Shown: in pieces, positions 1-8,827 of the stretch
Layout: each line of letters begins with the position of its first letter
Numbering within the stretch: the stretch's first letter is position 1
Assembly (NCBI GenBank): GCA_021463165.1
Contig: JAJTWY010000008.1
Location: forward strand, 62,001-126,000
Length of the DNA: 64,000 bases
DNA from: Pyrinomonadaceae bacterium
GTDB taxonomy: Bacteria > Acidobacteriota > Blastocatellia > Pyrinomonadales > Pyrinomonadaceae
Reading direction: 5' to 3'
Notes under the pieces: generated by a model
What the model saw: only the letters and a program-made list of their open reading frames with translations
The model's database searches: none
What the model was told of the DNA's origin: nothing
Program-made: the position numbers and the translations under genes

Positions 1-1
1 G

Positions 2-1342
2 GTCTTCTTTAATAATCAGCGTACTGAAAACGCGTTCGCTCAGGCTCAGGTAAGTTCCGGTTCGGTGTCCAGCAGCAGTAGTGCGATCTATTCCTCATCT
101 TTTGGGATCTCATACGTTCAGCCGCTTTCCCGTAATTTTCGCATCGACAATACTCGCAGGCAGATCACCATCGCACGAAAACGCCTCGAACAGACGGACA
201 GCGACTTTCGTCTGCGGGCGGCAGAGACGATCGCCTCGGTTCAGCGTGCCTATTGGGACTATGTTTTCGCCCTTAGAAATCAGCAGAATCAGGTAGCGAA
301 CGTAAATCTCGCGCGTGAGAACCTCCGCCAGGTCGAAGCCCGTATCGAAGCCGGCGCGGCGGCCCCTCTTGCCAAGGCCGAGGTCGAAACAGAGCTTGCG
401 AATCGTGAAGGCGAACTACTTTCCGCGACTCAGAGCGTCGCCTCCGCTGAGAACTCTCTGAAGCAGCTGCTTCTGCGCGATCCGCTTTCACCAGAATGGT
501 CGCAGACGTTTGTTCCGACGGATGTTCCGACCATAACACCGGGTCCGCCGAGCCTCGACGATGCGATGCGCGACGCGATGGACAACCGTTTTGAACTGAA
601 GCGGCTTAAGCTCCAGCGCGAGATCAATCAGGAAGATCTCAAATATTTCCGCAACCAGTTAAAGCCGCAGATAGATCTGAACACCACTTTCTCGCTTGAC
701 GGCCTCTCGCGGAGCGGCAGCAGTTCGGCCTTTACCACAAATCTATTGACCTCGACCGGCGATCTGCTCTTACTTAACGGCATAAACTCGACGAGGGCGA
801 CTCTGGGGCTTCCGTTGATAACAAATCCGACAGTTGTTATCCCGGCGGGGCCATCGTTTCAGTTCGGTGGTTTTAACCGCTCTCTGGCAAATATATTCAG
901 GTCGGATGCTCCTAACTTCTCAGTCGGTGTAACGATCTCGTTCCCCCTCAAGAATCGTACGGCAAAGGCAAATTTCGACGGGGCACGTGTCACTGAGCAG
1001 CAGCTTCTGGCCCAGACACGCAGCCAGGAACAGGCTGTTATCGTCGAGGTCAGAAACGCGGTCCAGGCTGTCGAGACGACAAGGCAGCGCGTACTGACGG
1101 CACGGCGGGCTCGGGAAAACGCAGAGATCCAGCTCGAAGGCGAACGGAGGCTCTATGACGCGGGCCGCTCGACGACATTTTTGCTCTTTCAGAGGGAAAA
1201 CGCCCTTACGAACGCACGGAACGCCGAAATACGTGCCGAGACCGATCACAATAAAGCCGTATCGGATATCCAGCGCGTAACCTCCACGTCGTTCCGAGTA
1301 AATAATATTACGATAAATTCGCCGGTCCCGATCCCGCGATAG
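2..1342 (+). CDS. TolC-family outer membrane efflux protein (5' truncated)
   Basis: The frame is open from base 2, so the true start lies left of the window; the GTG at 65 is internal. The visible 446 codons read as the second part of an outer membrane efflux protein: long helical stretches rich in Ala, Glu, Gln and Arg (about codons 55-170 and 300-420) and the repeated pattern of residues such as [13 protein letters not shown] and [16 protein letters not shown], the latter being the usual C-terminal TolC helix followed by a Leu-phage-like turn and NAL. TolC trimers form the outer membrane duct for tripartite exporters. No inner-membrane partner is visible beside it; the MacA/MacB-type genes at 37.7-43.4 kb could be served by it, which is inference. 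A low-complexity Ser run near codons 21-30 precedes the first recognisable beta strand. Confidence 0.85.
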   Translation, partial: VFFNNQRTENAFAQAQVSSGSVSSSSSAIYSSSFGISYVQPLSRNFRIDNTRRQITIARKRLEQTDSDFRLRAAETIASVQRAYWDYVFALRNQQNQVANVNLARENLRQVEARIEAGAAAPLAKAEVETELANREGELLSATQSVASAENSLKQLLLRDPLSPEWSQTFVPTDVPTITPGPPSLDDAMRDAMDNRFELKRLKLQREINQEDLKYFRNQLKPQIDLNTTFSLDGLSRSGSSSAFTTNLLTSTGDLLLLNGINSTRATLGLPLITNPTVVIPAGPSFQFGGFNRSLANIFRSDAPNFSVGVTISFPLKNRTAKANFDGARVTEQQLLAQTRSQEQAVIVEVRNAVQAVETTRQRVLTARRARENAEIQLEGERRLYDAGRSTTFLLFQRENALTNARNAEIRAETDHNKAVSDIQRVTSTSFRVNNITINSPVPIPR

Positions 1343-1428
1343 GCGGTTCGGATGACCTGGCTTTGATCTCGCCTGGGCATGAACCGGGCGATTTCCGCTT
1401 TATGCGGAAGTTTGCGAAAATCAATGCG

Positions 1429-2184
1429 ATGAAGATCTCGGCAACGATCATCGTTAGGAACGAAGAAGCGAACATCGCCGAGGTTTGCGAAACCGTGGAG
1501 TGGGCGGACGAGATCGTTATCGTAGATTCTGATTCAACAGACAGAACGGTCGAGATCGCCGGCCGATACACCGATAAGCTGTTTAACCGTAAGTGGAACG
1601 GATATAAGGATAAGCACGAATTTGCAGATTCGCAGACGACCGGCGACTGGATCTTCTGGATAGATGCTGACGAGCGTGTCACGCCTGAGTTGCGGACATC
1701 GATCGAGCGGCTTCGAGCGACTGCCCAAAACGATCTTGCCGATGGCTATCGGATAGCTCGGCGAACGGAATACCTTGGCCGATGGATCCGTCATTCAGGC
1801 TGGTACCCAGACTATCAGATGAGGCTTTATCGAAAAGCCAACAGTTATTGGGACGGCGTTGCCCCGCATCAAACAGCGCGCGTGAATGGCCGCGTCGAAG
1901 TCCTCGAAGGTGAATTCCTCCACTACACGAAACGCGACCTGAGCGAACATCATAGGGTTACTGAGGAATATGCTAGCCTGGCTGCGGCTCACCTCGCATC
2001 CGAAGGTAAAAAGATAGGTGCTCTCGGGCTTTTAACAGGCGCTCTAGCGGCATTTATTCGGACCTACTTTCTCAAGCTTGGATTCCGCGACGGGGTTCAG
2101 GGGATGATCATTGCAGGGTTTACTGCGTACGGAGTTTTCTTGAAATATGCAAAGCTCTGGGAGATCAACAATACGAAGAAATGA
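1429..2184 (+). CDS. Glycosyltransferase family 2 (WaaE/KdtX-like)
   Basis: Probable LPS or surface-glycan glycosyltransferase acting on the cytoplasmic face of the membrane. The N-terminus is the GT-A fold signature: [13 protein letters not shown], then [11 protein letters not shown] and [11 protein letters not shown], which supply the nucleotide-binding and DxD-type residues. The pattern with [11 protein letters not shown] resembles WaaE/KdtX lipopolysaccharide core glucosyltransferases. A hydrophobic segment near the C-terminus may anchor it. The ATG at 1429 was chosen over in-frame upstream codons from 1363 because the conserved fold starts immediately there. Its TGA overlaps the ATG of the next gene (ATGA), so it is translationally coupled to the sugar-nucleotide genes. 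The acceptor sugar cannot be told from sequence. Confidence 0.85.
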   Translation: MKISATIIVRNEEANIAEVCETVEWADEIVIVDSDSTDRTVEIAGRYTDKLFNRKWNGYKDKHEFADSQTTGDWIFWIDADERVTPELRTSIERLRATAQNDLADGYRIARRTEYLGRWIRHSGWYPDYQMRLYRKANSYWDGVAPHQTARVNGRVEVLEGEFLHYTKRDLSEHHRVTEEYASLAAAHLASEGKKIGALGLLTGALAAFIRTYFLKLGFRDGVQGMIIAGFTAYGVFLKYAKLWEINNTKK

Positions 2185-2879
2185 AGGCAGTAATCTTGTG
2201 CGGCGGGAAAGGTACCAGGCTTGGGGAACACGGCCGCTCCGTCCCGAAAGCTCTGATCCGCATCGGCGGCCAGCCTATCATCTGGCACCTGTTAAGTATT
2301 TATGCACATTTCGGGATCACAGACTCTGTCCTATGTCTGGGGTATCTGGGGGATGAAATAAAAGCCTATTTCGCGAGCATCGAGCATCCCTGGTCGATCG
2401 AGTTTGTGGATACTGGACAGGAAACGAACACGGGTGGCCGCCTGAAGCGGGTTGAGCAGCTACTCGCCGGCGAAACCGACTTTTGTGTTACCTATGGGGA
2501 CGGCCTGGCCGATATCGATATCGACCGCCTGGTTGACTTTCATCGAAGGCATGGAAAGGCAGCTTCGGTGACGGCGGTACATCCGCACTCGAATTTTGGA
2601 TTGATGGATGTTGATGAGCGCGGCACTATCGTAAGGTTTCGCGAGAAGCCGATCCTGAAAGAGTGGATAAACGGCGGGTTCTTCGTTTTTGATCAGCGGA
2701 TCTTCGACGTACTGGATGATGACTGTGTTCTCGAAAAAGCACCGTTTGAGGCTTTGAGCAGACAGGGCCAGATGATGGCCTTTAAGCACGAAGGTTTTTG
2801 GAAATGTATGGATACATTCAAAGACAACCTCGAATTTGAACAATTGTGGGCGGACGGCGCACCGTGGCGTGTTTGGTAA
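2181..2879 (+). CDS. rfbF: Sugar nucleotidyltransferase, glucose-1-phosphate cytidylyltransferase-like
   Basis: Makes a nucleoside diphosphate sugar from a sugar 1-phosphate, most likely CDP-glucose. The N-terminal signature GGKGTRL followed by [15 protein letters not shown] and a C-terminal [10 protein letters not shown] plus APWRVW ending match RfbF closely, including the final APWxVW. At 232 residues it is about 25 shorter than typical RfbF, the shortening being in the middle. The pyrophosphorylase-type DGL motif (YGDGLADID) that binds the metal is present. It starts inside the stop codon of the glycosyltransferase and is followed after 4 bp by an RfbG-like dehydratase, the expected partner in CDP-dideoxyhexose or related O-antigen sugar routes. 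CDP preference is inferred from similarity and neighbours rather than proven by a specific residue. Confidence 0.8.
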   Translation: MKAVILCGGKGTRLGEHGRSVPKALIRIGGQPIIWHLLSIYAHFGITDSVLCLGYLGDEIKAYFASIEHPWSIEFVDTGQETNTGGRLKRVEQLLAGETDFCVTYGDGLADIDIDRLVDFHRRHGKAASVTAVHPHSNFGLMDVDERGTIVRFREKPILKEWINGGFFVFDQRIFDVLDDDCVLEKAPFEALSRQGQMMAFKHEGFWKCMDTFKDNLEFEQLWADGAPWRVW

Positions 2880-2883
2880 CGTT

Positions 2884-3858
2884 ATGAATTCGTTTTGGAA
2901 TGGTCGAGCGGTGTTTGTGACCGGGGGCAGCGGCTTTGTCGGAGCAAACCTGGTGAATGAGCTTGTTGCGCGAGGAGCGAACGTCGTATGCCTGCAGCGT
3001 GACGAGACGAAAAGGAACTCGCTCGACCTCCTGAAACTGCGAGATAAGGTGACCGTGGTTCGAGGATCGGTCGACGACTTCTCGCTAATGAGCCGAATCC
3101 TCAATGAATACGAGGTTGATGCGGTATTCCACCTTGCGGCACAGGCGTTGGTTGGAGCCGCGAATCGGTCGCCGGTATCAACTTTTGAATCGAATATTCG
3201 AGGCACGTACATACTCCTCGAAGCCTGCCGGTCAACACAGACCGTAAGCCGGGTTGTTGTCGCATCCAGCGACAAGGCCTACGGTTCTCACGACGTGCTT
3301 CCCTATCACGAAGACTTCAAGCTGAACGCTGTCTATCCCTACGATGTTTCGAAGGCGTGTACCGATCTGATCTCGATGTCGTTTGCCGAAACGTTCGGCC
3401 TGCCGGTGGCAGTCACGCGGTCAGCAAATATCTACGGCCCTGCGGACGCCAATATCTCGAGGATCATACCCGGAACGATCCTGTCAGTGCTGAACGGCGA
3501 GAGGCCGATAATCAGATCTAACGGCACACCGGTTCGGGATTTTATCTATACCGAGGATATTGTGGCCGGCTATCTGCTCCTGTCGGAGAGGATCGACGAC
3601 GCTGCCGGCGAGGCTTTTAACTTTGGGACCAACCGGCCGATCTCAATGATCGATCTTGCTGGCAAGATCATTCACCTGCTCGGGCGAGACGGGGACCTGA
3701 CACCGAAGATAATGCTCACATCAAAGATCCGGAACGAGATCGACGCCCAGTACCTAGGCTCGGAGAAAGTGGCCGAAAGATTTGGCTGGAAGGCGAAAGT
3801 TGATCTCGACGAAGGCCTTCTTCGCACGATCGATTGGTATAGAGAGAATTGGATCTGA
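2884..3858 (+). CDS. rfbG: NAD-dependent epimerase/dehydratase, CDP-glucose 4,6-dehydratase-like
   Basis: Short-chain dehydrogenase of the extended type that oxidises and dehydrates a nucleotide sugar. The Rossmann signature [13 protein letters not shown] lies at the N-terminus, [15 protein letters not shown] matches the RfbG/GDP-mannose dehydratase block, [13 protein letters not shown] carries the active-site Ser, and YPYDVSKAC holds the catalytic Tyr-x3-Lys. DKAYG and [16 protein letters not shown] are especially RfbG-like. The ATG at 2884 fits the domain start; an in-frame ATG at 2836 would overlap the previous gene by 44 bp. With the cytidylyltransferase it should give CDP-4-keto-6-deoxyglucose. 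No later pathway enzyme (RfbH/E3) is in the window, so the end product is unknown. Confidence 0.8.
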   Translation: MNSFWNGRAVFVTGGSGFVGANLVNELVARGANVVCLQRDETKRNSLDLLKLRDKVTVVRGSVDDFSLMSRILNEYEVDAVFHLAAQALVGAANRSPVSTFESNIRGTYILLEACRSTQTVSRVVVASSDKAYGSHDVLPYHEDFKLNAVYPYDVSKACTDLISMSFAETFGLPVAVTRSANIYGPADANISRIIPGTILSVLNGERPIIRSNGTPVRDFIYTEDIVAGYLLLSERIDDAAGEAFNFGTNRPISMIDLAGKIIHLLGRDGDLTPKIMLTSKIRNEIDAQYLGSEKVAERFGWKAKVDLDEGLLRTIDWYRENWI

Positions 3859-3945
3859 GTCATGACGACGATACAACGCCAGGTGGGTTCATCTCATCGA
3901 AACTTTTGGACAGGCGGTTCCTTTCTGTTATATTTCGGAGTGAGG

Positions 3946-4572
3946 ATGAATAAGTTTTTTTGTTCGATTTTCATCGCCCTGCTCGTTGCAGCGACCGCCC
4001 ATAGCCAGAAGGGGGTAGACACCCAGACGAAAACCATCAAGGAAGAGGGTAATAAGGTCACGTCTCGGACGAACGACGTTAGCCGGTCCTTCAACTGGGG
4101 CAAAGGTAAGACAAAGATTCGCGAGCAGCTGCCCAATCCCTACAAATTCACTGCCCGGCGAGATGTGCTGATAGGCATGGTTGCAGAGGCACTTCGCGAG
4201 AATAAGCTCGTGGTCGACGAGGCGTCATCGCGGCTGCGTGACGGTGTGATCATCACTCTGCCATTTGTCTTTGCCAAAGGTTCGGTTATTACGCAGAACG
4301 AACTTAACCGCTATGCGATACTTGAAGCGTCATACTCGTCCTGGCTGCGGGCCCAGTACACTTTGACCATAGAGGTGCAAGCGATCGACGGTTTGCAGAA
4401 CAACGTATCAGTTAATGCAAAGGTTGAAGGCAGAGCCAGTAACGGACTGAGTTCAGAATGGGTTACGGTCAGGAGTTCTGGCGTTGCAGAGGACGAATTC
4501 CTAGCTAAGCTCGTCGAGTTGGTCACGGGGGTATCGCCGGATCCCGATCGCGACAAGCCAAATAGAGAGTAA
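3946..4572 (+). CDS. Secreted protein of unknown function
   Basis: I do not recognise the family. The 208-residue product begins with a signal peptide (MNKFFCSIFIALLVAATAHS, cleavage probably before QKG), so it is exported. The mature part has a charged N-terminal stretch and then an alpha/beta-looking domain with conserved-looking hydrophobic strands (LTIEVQAIDG, NNVSVNAKVEGRA). The ATG at 3946 has a good upstream GGAGTGAGG and gives a clean signal peptide; an in-frame ATG at 3862 would add 28 residues ahead of it and is less likely. Its TAA shares one base with the ATG of the following gene, so the two are probably co-translated. The overall look is of a periplasmic lipoprotein-like or assembly protein without a lipobox. 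Confidence 0.6.
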   Translation: MNKFFCSIFIALLVAATAHSQKGVDTQTKTIKEEGNKVTSRTNDVSRSFNWGKGKTKIREQLPNPYKFTARRDVLIGMVAEALRENKLVVDEASSRLRDGVIITLPFVFAKGSVITQNELNRYAILEASYSSWLRAQYTLTIEVQAIDGLQNNVSVNAKVEGRASNGLSSEWVTVRSSGVAEDEFLAKLVELVTGVSPDPDRDKPNRE

Positions 4573-5123
4573 TGCTCGTCAGGTTTATATTTCTTACGAC
4601 CATCGCTTGTAGCTTTTTGTGCGTGGCGTCTCCTGCATTGTGTCAGACAGGCGACGTCAAGGGCTCGTTGATAGGAAAATCAAGCGACGATGATGAGGAA
4701 CGGCCCAAGAGTTTCCGCGAGACGCTTGTCAAAATGCGTATCGACAAGGAAAAAAAGGAATTTGAGCAGATGCTCGATCGGGGCCGTGAGGCCTTAAAGC
4801 TTACCGAGGAACTTGAAAAGGCTTATGCCAGCTACGGCAGGCTAAATTCCGGCGAGATCAACAAGCTTGTCGAAGTGGAGAAACTCGTCAAAAAGATCCG
4901 CAGCGAACTGGGGGGGAATGACGGCGACGATGATGACGAGGCGGATCAAGCCGTGCGTTCAGAACAGCTCCATGGCGGTGATCTCATCAAGTCCTTTCGA
5001 GAAACCACTGTCAAACTTATTGATGAACTGAAAAAGACGACCCGGTTCACAGTCTCGGCGGCCGCGATACATGCTTCGAACTCCGTTCTCAAACTCGCCC
5101 GGATATTAAGGATCTCGCGTTAA
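4572..5123 (+). CDS. Secreted helical protein with a duplicated SFRET segment
   Basis: Unknown family. The first 25 residues form a signal peptide ending near ALCQ. The mature protein is strongly charged and helical, with an acidic linker (residues 114-126 rich in Asp). A short segment occurs twice: residues 46-57 (KSFRETLVKMRI) and 140-151 (KSFRETTVKLID), each preceding a Lys/Glu-rich helix, which suggests an internal duplication separated by about 94 residues. It sits between another exported unknown and a VWA protein, with single-base and one-base spacing on either side, so the three appear to form one operon acting in the periplasm or at the surface. No enzyme motif is visible. Confidence 0.55.
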   Translation: MLVRFIFLTTIACSFLCVASPALCQTGDVKGSLIGKSSDDDEERPKSFRETLVKMRIDKEKKEFEQMLDRGREALKLTEELEKAYASYGRLNSGEINKLVEVEKLVKKIRSELGGNDGDDDDEADQAVRSEQLHGGDLIKSFRETTVKLIDELKKTTRFTVSAAAIHASNSVLKLARILRISR

Positions 5124-5124
5124 A

Positions 5125-6042
5125 ATGTCCCCTGCTCTCGCTTCACGCCGTCTTTTCTTGACGTTCCTCGCATTTCTCGTATTACTACCGATCTTCCATG
5201 ACAAGATCTCAGGCCAAGACGATGACGTAATATCGGTTGATTCTTCGATCGTGGTCTTGAACGCGTCGATCACCGATCAGTCAGGGAAGGCCGTAGGAGG
5301 GCTGGGGCAGAAGCTATTCAGGGTCTTTGAGGAAGGTGTTGAGCAGGAAATAACGGCTTTCTCCGCCGAGGAAACTCCGTTTGCGGTTGTAATTCTGCTG
5401 GACACCTCGGGAAGTATGGAACAGCGGGTTTCACTCGCTCGCTCAGCTGCATTACAGTTTCTGAACGGCCTACGCATTGACGATAATGCGGCGATCTATG
5501 CCTTTGATACCGAGGTCAAATTGGTCAGGGATTTCTCGAACAGCCGGGACCTCGGCGACCTTTTCTACGACCTAAAGGCTGAGGGGATGACCGTTCTGAA
5601 TGATGCGATCTTCACGGCGGCACAAGCGCTCGGAAAACGACCGGAAAAAAGGAGGGCGATCGTTGTTCTTTCTGACGGAGCCGACACCATGAGCAAGAGG
5701 AATGCGGACAAGGCCTTGCAGGCCGCCTCCGCGGTGAATGCCACTATTTACACGGTCGATATGTCCAGCGTTACGGACAATTCTCGCGAAAGGCTTCAGA
5801 ACCAAGGTGTATTGAAAAACTTCGCTGAAAAAACGGGTGGACGGTTTGTGTCAACACCAGGAGGCGTCGCCATGAGGGACACCTTTAAGCGTATCGTTGA
5901 AGAACTCGGGTCGCAGTACACGCTCGCTTTTCAGCCCGCGAACCTAAAGAAGGACGGAAAATGGCGGTCGCTAGAACTTCGCGTTGCCCGGCCTAACCTG
6001 ACGATCCGAACCCGGAAAGGATATAGGGCCCCGAAGGGTTAG
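5125..6042 (+). CDS. Secreted VWA domain protein (VWFA-related, Acidobacteria type)
   Basis: 305 residues with an N-terminal signal/anchor segment (about residues 8-25) and a von Willebrand A domain (about 85-270). The metal-ion-dependent adhesion site is intact: DTSGSM for the DxSxS motif, a Thr in GMTVLNDAI, and VVLSDGADT for the Asp. The short beta region before the A domain (IVVLNASITDQ, FRVFEEGVEQEI) is characteristic of the VWFA-related proteins that are very abundant in Acidobacteria. Such domains bind proteins in a metal-dependent way; the ligand is unknown. It closes the operon of two unknown secreted proteins. Its stop codon overlaps that of the convergent ddl gene by 4 bp, leaving no room for a terminator between them. 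Confidence 0.85.
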   Translation: MSPALASRRLFLTFLAFLVLLPIFHDKISGQDDDVISVDSSIVVLNASITDQSGKAVGGLGQKLFRVFEEGVEQEITAFSAEETPFAVVILLDTSGSMEQRVSLARSAALQFLNGLRIDDNAAIYAFDTEVKLVRDFSNSRDLGDLFYDLKAEGMTVLNDAIFTAAQALGKRPEKRRAIVVLSDGADTMSKRNADKALQAASAVNATIYTVDMSSVTDNSRERLQNQGVLKNFAEKTGGRFVSTPGGVAMRDTFKRIVEELGSQYTLAFQPANLKKDGKWRSLELRVARPNLTIRTRKGYRAPKG

Positions 6043-7157
6043 ATCCTGCTTGTTTTGTTCTTTAGTTTGTCCTGATACCGCTCGAACGCGAGCGAGATCA
6101 GTTCGTCGATCACGTGAGGAAAGCTCTTCCCGCTTGCCGCCCACATTTTCGGGAATCCCGATGCATCGGTCAGCCCTGGCAGCGTGTTGATCTCATTCAC
6201 AAGGAGAGCCCCGTTGTCGGTTCTCAGAAAAAAATCGACGCGGGCAAGGCCCGAAGCATCTATTGCCCGAAATGCCGCGACGGACATCTTTCGAACCTTG
6301 TCGGTTAGCTCATCTGAGATCGGAGAAGGAACCACGAATTCGTTGTTGCCGGTACCGGCGTATTTCTCAGTAAAATCCAGGAACTTTTTGCTCTCGTCAC
6401 GGATGATATATTCGCCCGGAAGGCTCGCAACCGGCTGATCATAGCCCATCACCGCACATTCGATCTCGCGCATCTCGATACACTCCTCGACGATGATCTT
6501 CCGATCGTATTCAGCGGCCAGATCGATAGCATCAGCGAGACTTTCACGGTCGACAGCCTTTGAGACACCGACCGACGATCCCAGGTTAGCCGGTTTCACA
6601 AAACCAGGAAAACCGAGTTTTGAGCCGATCTGGTCCAGGACAAGGTCCCGCTTTTCGGTCCATTCATTTCGGAGAAACCATACGTATTCGCACATTGGCA
6701 GGCCTGCATCCCGAAACAATGTCTTCATAAAGACCTTGTCCATGCCGCACGACGATGCCAGAACTCCGCAACCAACGTACGCCACGTCGGCCATTTCAAA
6801 CAGGCCCTGGATAGTTCCGTCTTCGCCATAGGTGCCGTGGAGCACCGGGAATATCACATCCAGAGGGATCGTACCGCCACCAAGGATCGTCAATCCGCGT
6901 GCCGACGTGTCGCCCGCGAGCGTGATAGATCCGCCGCGCGGTTCGCCGAATTGTTCAAGAAATAGCGACTGGGTGTGCTCCGGAAACTGCTTGATCGACT
7001 CAGCGGGCGAGAGCCAGGCGCCGTCATCCGCTATGGCGATCGGAACCACGTCATATTTCGACGAGTCGATATTCTCGATCACGGTCTTAGCCGATCTGAT
7101 CGAGATCTCGTGCTCGCCGGATCGTCCCCCGAAAATTACACCAACACGCTTTTTCAT
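6039..7157 (-). CDS. ddl: D-alanine--D-alanine ligase
   Basis: Joins two D-Ala molecules with ATP to supply the end of the peptidoglycan stem peptide. The N-terminal GGRSGEHEISIRSA is the Ddl signature; FPVLHGTYGEDG supplies the substrate loop with the catalytic Glu-His region, KPANLGSSVGVSK is the ATP-grasp P-loop equivalent, and the C-terminal LARVDFF and VNEINTLPGLT carry metal-binding Asp and Glu/Asn. At 372 residues it belongs to the longer VanA/DdlA-like group. It is the last gene of the leftward operon, 2 bp after arginase. Nothing suggests D-lactate use, though I cannot exclude it from sequence alone. Confidence 0.95.
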   Translation of the reverse strand: MKKRVGVIFGGRSGEHEISIRSAKTVIENIDSSKYDVVPIAIADDGAWLSPAESIKQFPEHTQSLFLEQFGEPRGGSITLAGDTSARGLTILGGGTIPLDVIFPVLHGTYGEDGTIQGLFEMADVAYVGCGVLASSCGMDKVFMKTLFRDAGLPMCEYVWFLRNEWTEKRDLVLDQIGSKLGFPGFVKPANLGSSVGVSKAVDRESLADAIDLAAEYDRKIIVEECIEMREIECAVMGYDQPVASLPGEYIIRDESKKFLDFTEKYAGTGNNEFVVPSPISDELTDKVRKMSVAAFRAIDASGLARVDFFLRTDNGALLVNEINTLPGLTDASGFPKMWAASGKSFPHVIDELISLAFERYQDKLKNKTSRI

Positions 7158-7159
7158 AC

Positions 7160-8101
7160 CTAAAGTATCGTTTTGCCTAACGCGGAAAGTACAAGCTCGC
7201 AGGCGAGTTCGACCGTAATATTGCTCTGGTCCAGGAGCGGATTTACTTCAACTATTTCGAATGATCGCATCCCGCCGCTGGCCGCGATCATTTCGAGTGT
7301 AAGGTGCGCTTCCCTATACGTTGCGCCGCCGCGAACCAAAGTTCCGGAACCGGGAGCAAACCGCGGGTCGATCCCATCAACATCGAATGTGACCGCAAAC
7401 CCGCCCGGTGCCTGCGATGCGATCGAGATCGCGTCGGCAACACACGCGCTCATGCCTCGCATATCGATGTCGCTCATCGTAAAAAAATTGTTTCGGAGCC
7501 CAAGTTTCTCGATCTGAGAACGTTCGCCTTCGTCAATATCTCGGGCACCAATGTGAGCGAAGTACTGTGGGACAAGCTTCGGCGCATATCCGAACAGACC
7601 GGTCAATTCCGGTCGCCCATGCCCAAGCAGAACCGCAAGCGGCATACCATGGATGTTGCCTGACGGCGAAGTTTCAGGTGTGTTTATATCAGCATGGGCG
7701 TCAAACCAGATCAGGCCGATCTCTTCTCCTTTGGCACGATAGTGGGCCGCGATCGTGGAAAAAGTGGGGATCGCGATCGCGTGATCGCCGCCCAACAGGA
7801 TCGGGATCTCGTGGTTATCGAGTATGCAGCGCAACGATCGGTGGATATTCTGGCTCGAGGCGACCATTTCCGCCAGGTGTTTCGGGTTATCGCATGTCCC
7901 GCTCGCTTCCGGGTTAACGATCTTGGCATCACCGTGATCGGTCACCTGATATCCAAGGGCGCGGATATGTTCCTCCAACTGCGCACCCCGGATCTTCGAT
8001 AAGCGCATCGCGTTTACGCCGAGTTCGCTCCCGGGCTTTCCGGCGCCGAACCCTAACGGGATGCCAAGTATTCCAACCTTCTTACCAATTCCAGGCAGCA
8101 T
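7160..8101 (-). CDS. rocF: Arginase
   Basis: Hydrolyses arginine to ornithine and urea with a binuclear manganese centre. All metal ligands are visible: GGDHAIAIPT (His), DAHADIN (Asp, His, Asp), and FDVDGIDPRFAPGSG (two Asp). The SPSGNIHGMPLA loop after DAHAD is the arginase pattern, distinguishing it from agmatinase. The ATG at 8101 is preferred: it gives MLPGIGKKVGILGIP, whereas an in-frame TTG at 8119 would overlap the HPr gene by 14 bp; an SD-like GGCGAG lies 13 bases before the ATG, so choice of start is not certain. Its place between HPr and ddl is unusual; a nitrogen-metabolism link to the nearby rpoN is possible but unproven. Confidence 0.92.
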   Translation of the reverse strand: MLPGIGKKVGILGIPLGFGAGKPGSELGVNAMRLSKIRGAQLEEHIRALGYQVTDHGDAKIVNPEASGTCDNPKHLAEMVASSQNIHRSLRCILDNHEIPILLGGDHAIAIPTFSTIAAHYRAKGEEIGLIWFDAHADINTPETSPSGNIHGMPLAVLLGHGRPELTGLFGYAPKLVPQYFAHIGARDIDEGERSQIEKLGLRNNFFTMSDIDMRGMSACVADAISIASQAPGGFAVTFDVDGIDPRFAPGSGTLVRGGATYREAHLTLEMIAASGGMRSFEIVEVNPLLDQSNITVELACELVLSALGKTIL

Positions 8102-8105
8102 ATTT

Positions 8106-8378
8106 CTATAACTCGCCAAACCCCCGCGAGAAAAGATCGATTATCGCGGCGACGGCCTCTGCCTCATCTTCACCGTCCGCGACCAGGCGAATTCTCGTAC
8201 CGCTCGATGCAGCAAGGTGCAGCACGCTAAGGATCGATTTTGCGTTCGCCCTCAATCCTGTGTCTTCACGAACCAGCGTAAGACTGCATTGGAATGTCGC
8301 CGCAAGCCGAACGAGCTGCGCTGCCGCCCTGGCATGCAGGCCCAATGTGTTGACGATCGGCAGTGGCATTTCAAGCAT
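8106..8378 (-). CDS. ptsH: HPr phosphocarrier protein
   Basis: 90-residue phosphocarrier of the phosphotransferase system. The phospho-accepting His is in NTLGLHARAAA, and the regulatory Ser used by HPr kinase is in NAKSILSVLHLAA, equivalent to Ser46. The C-terminus matches HPr (ADGEDEAEAV). The ATG at 8378 gives the usual HPr length; an upstream in-frame codon at 8447 would add a 23-residue tail lying inside the EIIA gene. It overlaps the end of EIIA by 8 bp, so the two are coupled. No enzyme I or sugar permease (EIIB/EIIC) is seen in the window, so HPr and EIIA here look regulatory rather than sugar-transporting, provided EI exists elsewhere. Confidence 0.93.
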   Translation of the reverse strand: MLEMPLPIVNTLGLHARAAAQLVRLAATFQCSLTLVREDTGLRANAKSILSVLHLAASSGTRIRLVADGEDEAEAVAAIIDLFSRGFGEL

Positions 8379-8796
8379 CTTTACCGACTCGCTGCGGAGC
8401 CAGCAGCATACCGGCGCGGCAGATCGCTTCCTTTCCCTGGCCCACAACCTCTTCTGCGAGTTCGTGCAGCGTCATTGTCTTATTGTTGGAAGCAACCTTG
8501 ATGACCATAGGCAGGTTGACACCCGTTACTATCTCGACCTCGTTCTCCTTGAGGAACATCGCCGCAATGTTGGTCGGGGTTCCCCCGAACATATCTGTCA
8601 GCAGGAGCACGCCATTGCCCGCAGACACCGCATCAATGGCCCGCCGAATCTCGTTCTGGGCTAATTCGACGTCGTCATGCCAGCCGATCGAGACGGCAGT
8701 AAGGTGGCTAACCTCGCCAACGACCGCCTCTGCGGCTGCGAGCAGTTCATTGGCGACCTGTCCGTGTGAAACGATAACCGCTCCGATTCTTTTCAT
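8371..8796 (-). CDS. PTS EIIA component, mannose family
   Basis: 141-residue EIIA(Man)-type protein. The phospho-His is in the N-terminal IVSHGQVANELL; LTDMFGGTPTN is the second conserved block of the family and contributes to the active site. It receives phosphate from HPr. There is no EIIB or membrane EIIC/EIID next to it, so it probably has a regulatory role, as known for EIIA(Man)-like and EIIA(Ntr) proteins in rpoN-linked clusters of other phyla. It is 31 bp downstream of rapZ and overlaps ptsH, in a hprK-rapZ-EIIA-HPr order that is known from several Gram-negative groups. Confidence 0.92.
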   Translation of the reverse strand: MKRIGAVIVSHGQVANELLAAAEAVVGEVSHLTAVSIGWHDDVELAQNEIRRAIDAVSAGNGVLLLTDMFGGTPTNIAAMFLKENEVEIVTGVNLPMVIKVASNNKTMTLHELAEEVVGQGKEAICRAGMLLAPQRVGKDA

Positions 8797-8827
8797 GGTC
8801 GATCCTTGAGTGTTTCTCCTTCGAGTC

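Noticed and set aside
2460..3275. 271-codon open frame opposite the RfbF/RfbG-like genes
   Set aside because: Crosses two well supported genes and contains no motif or signal peptide.
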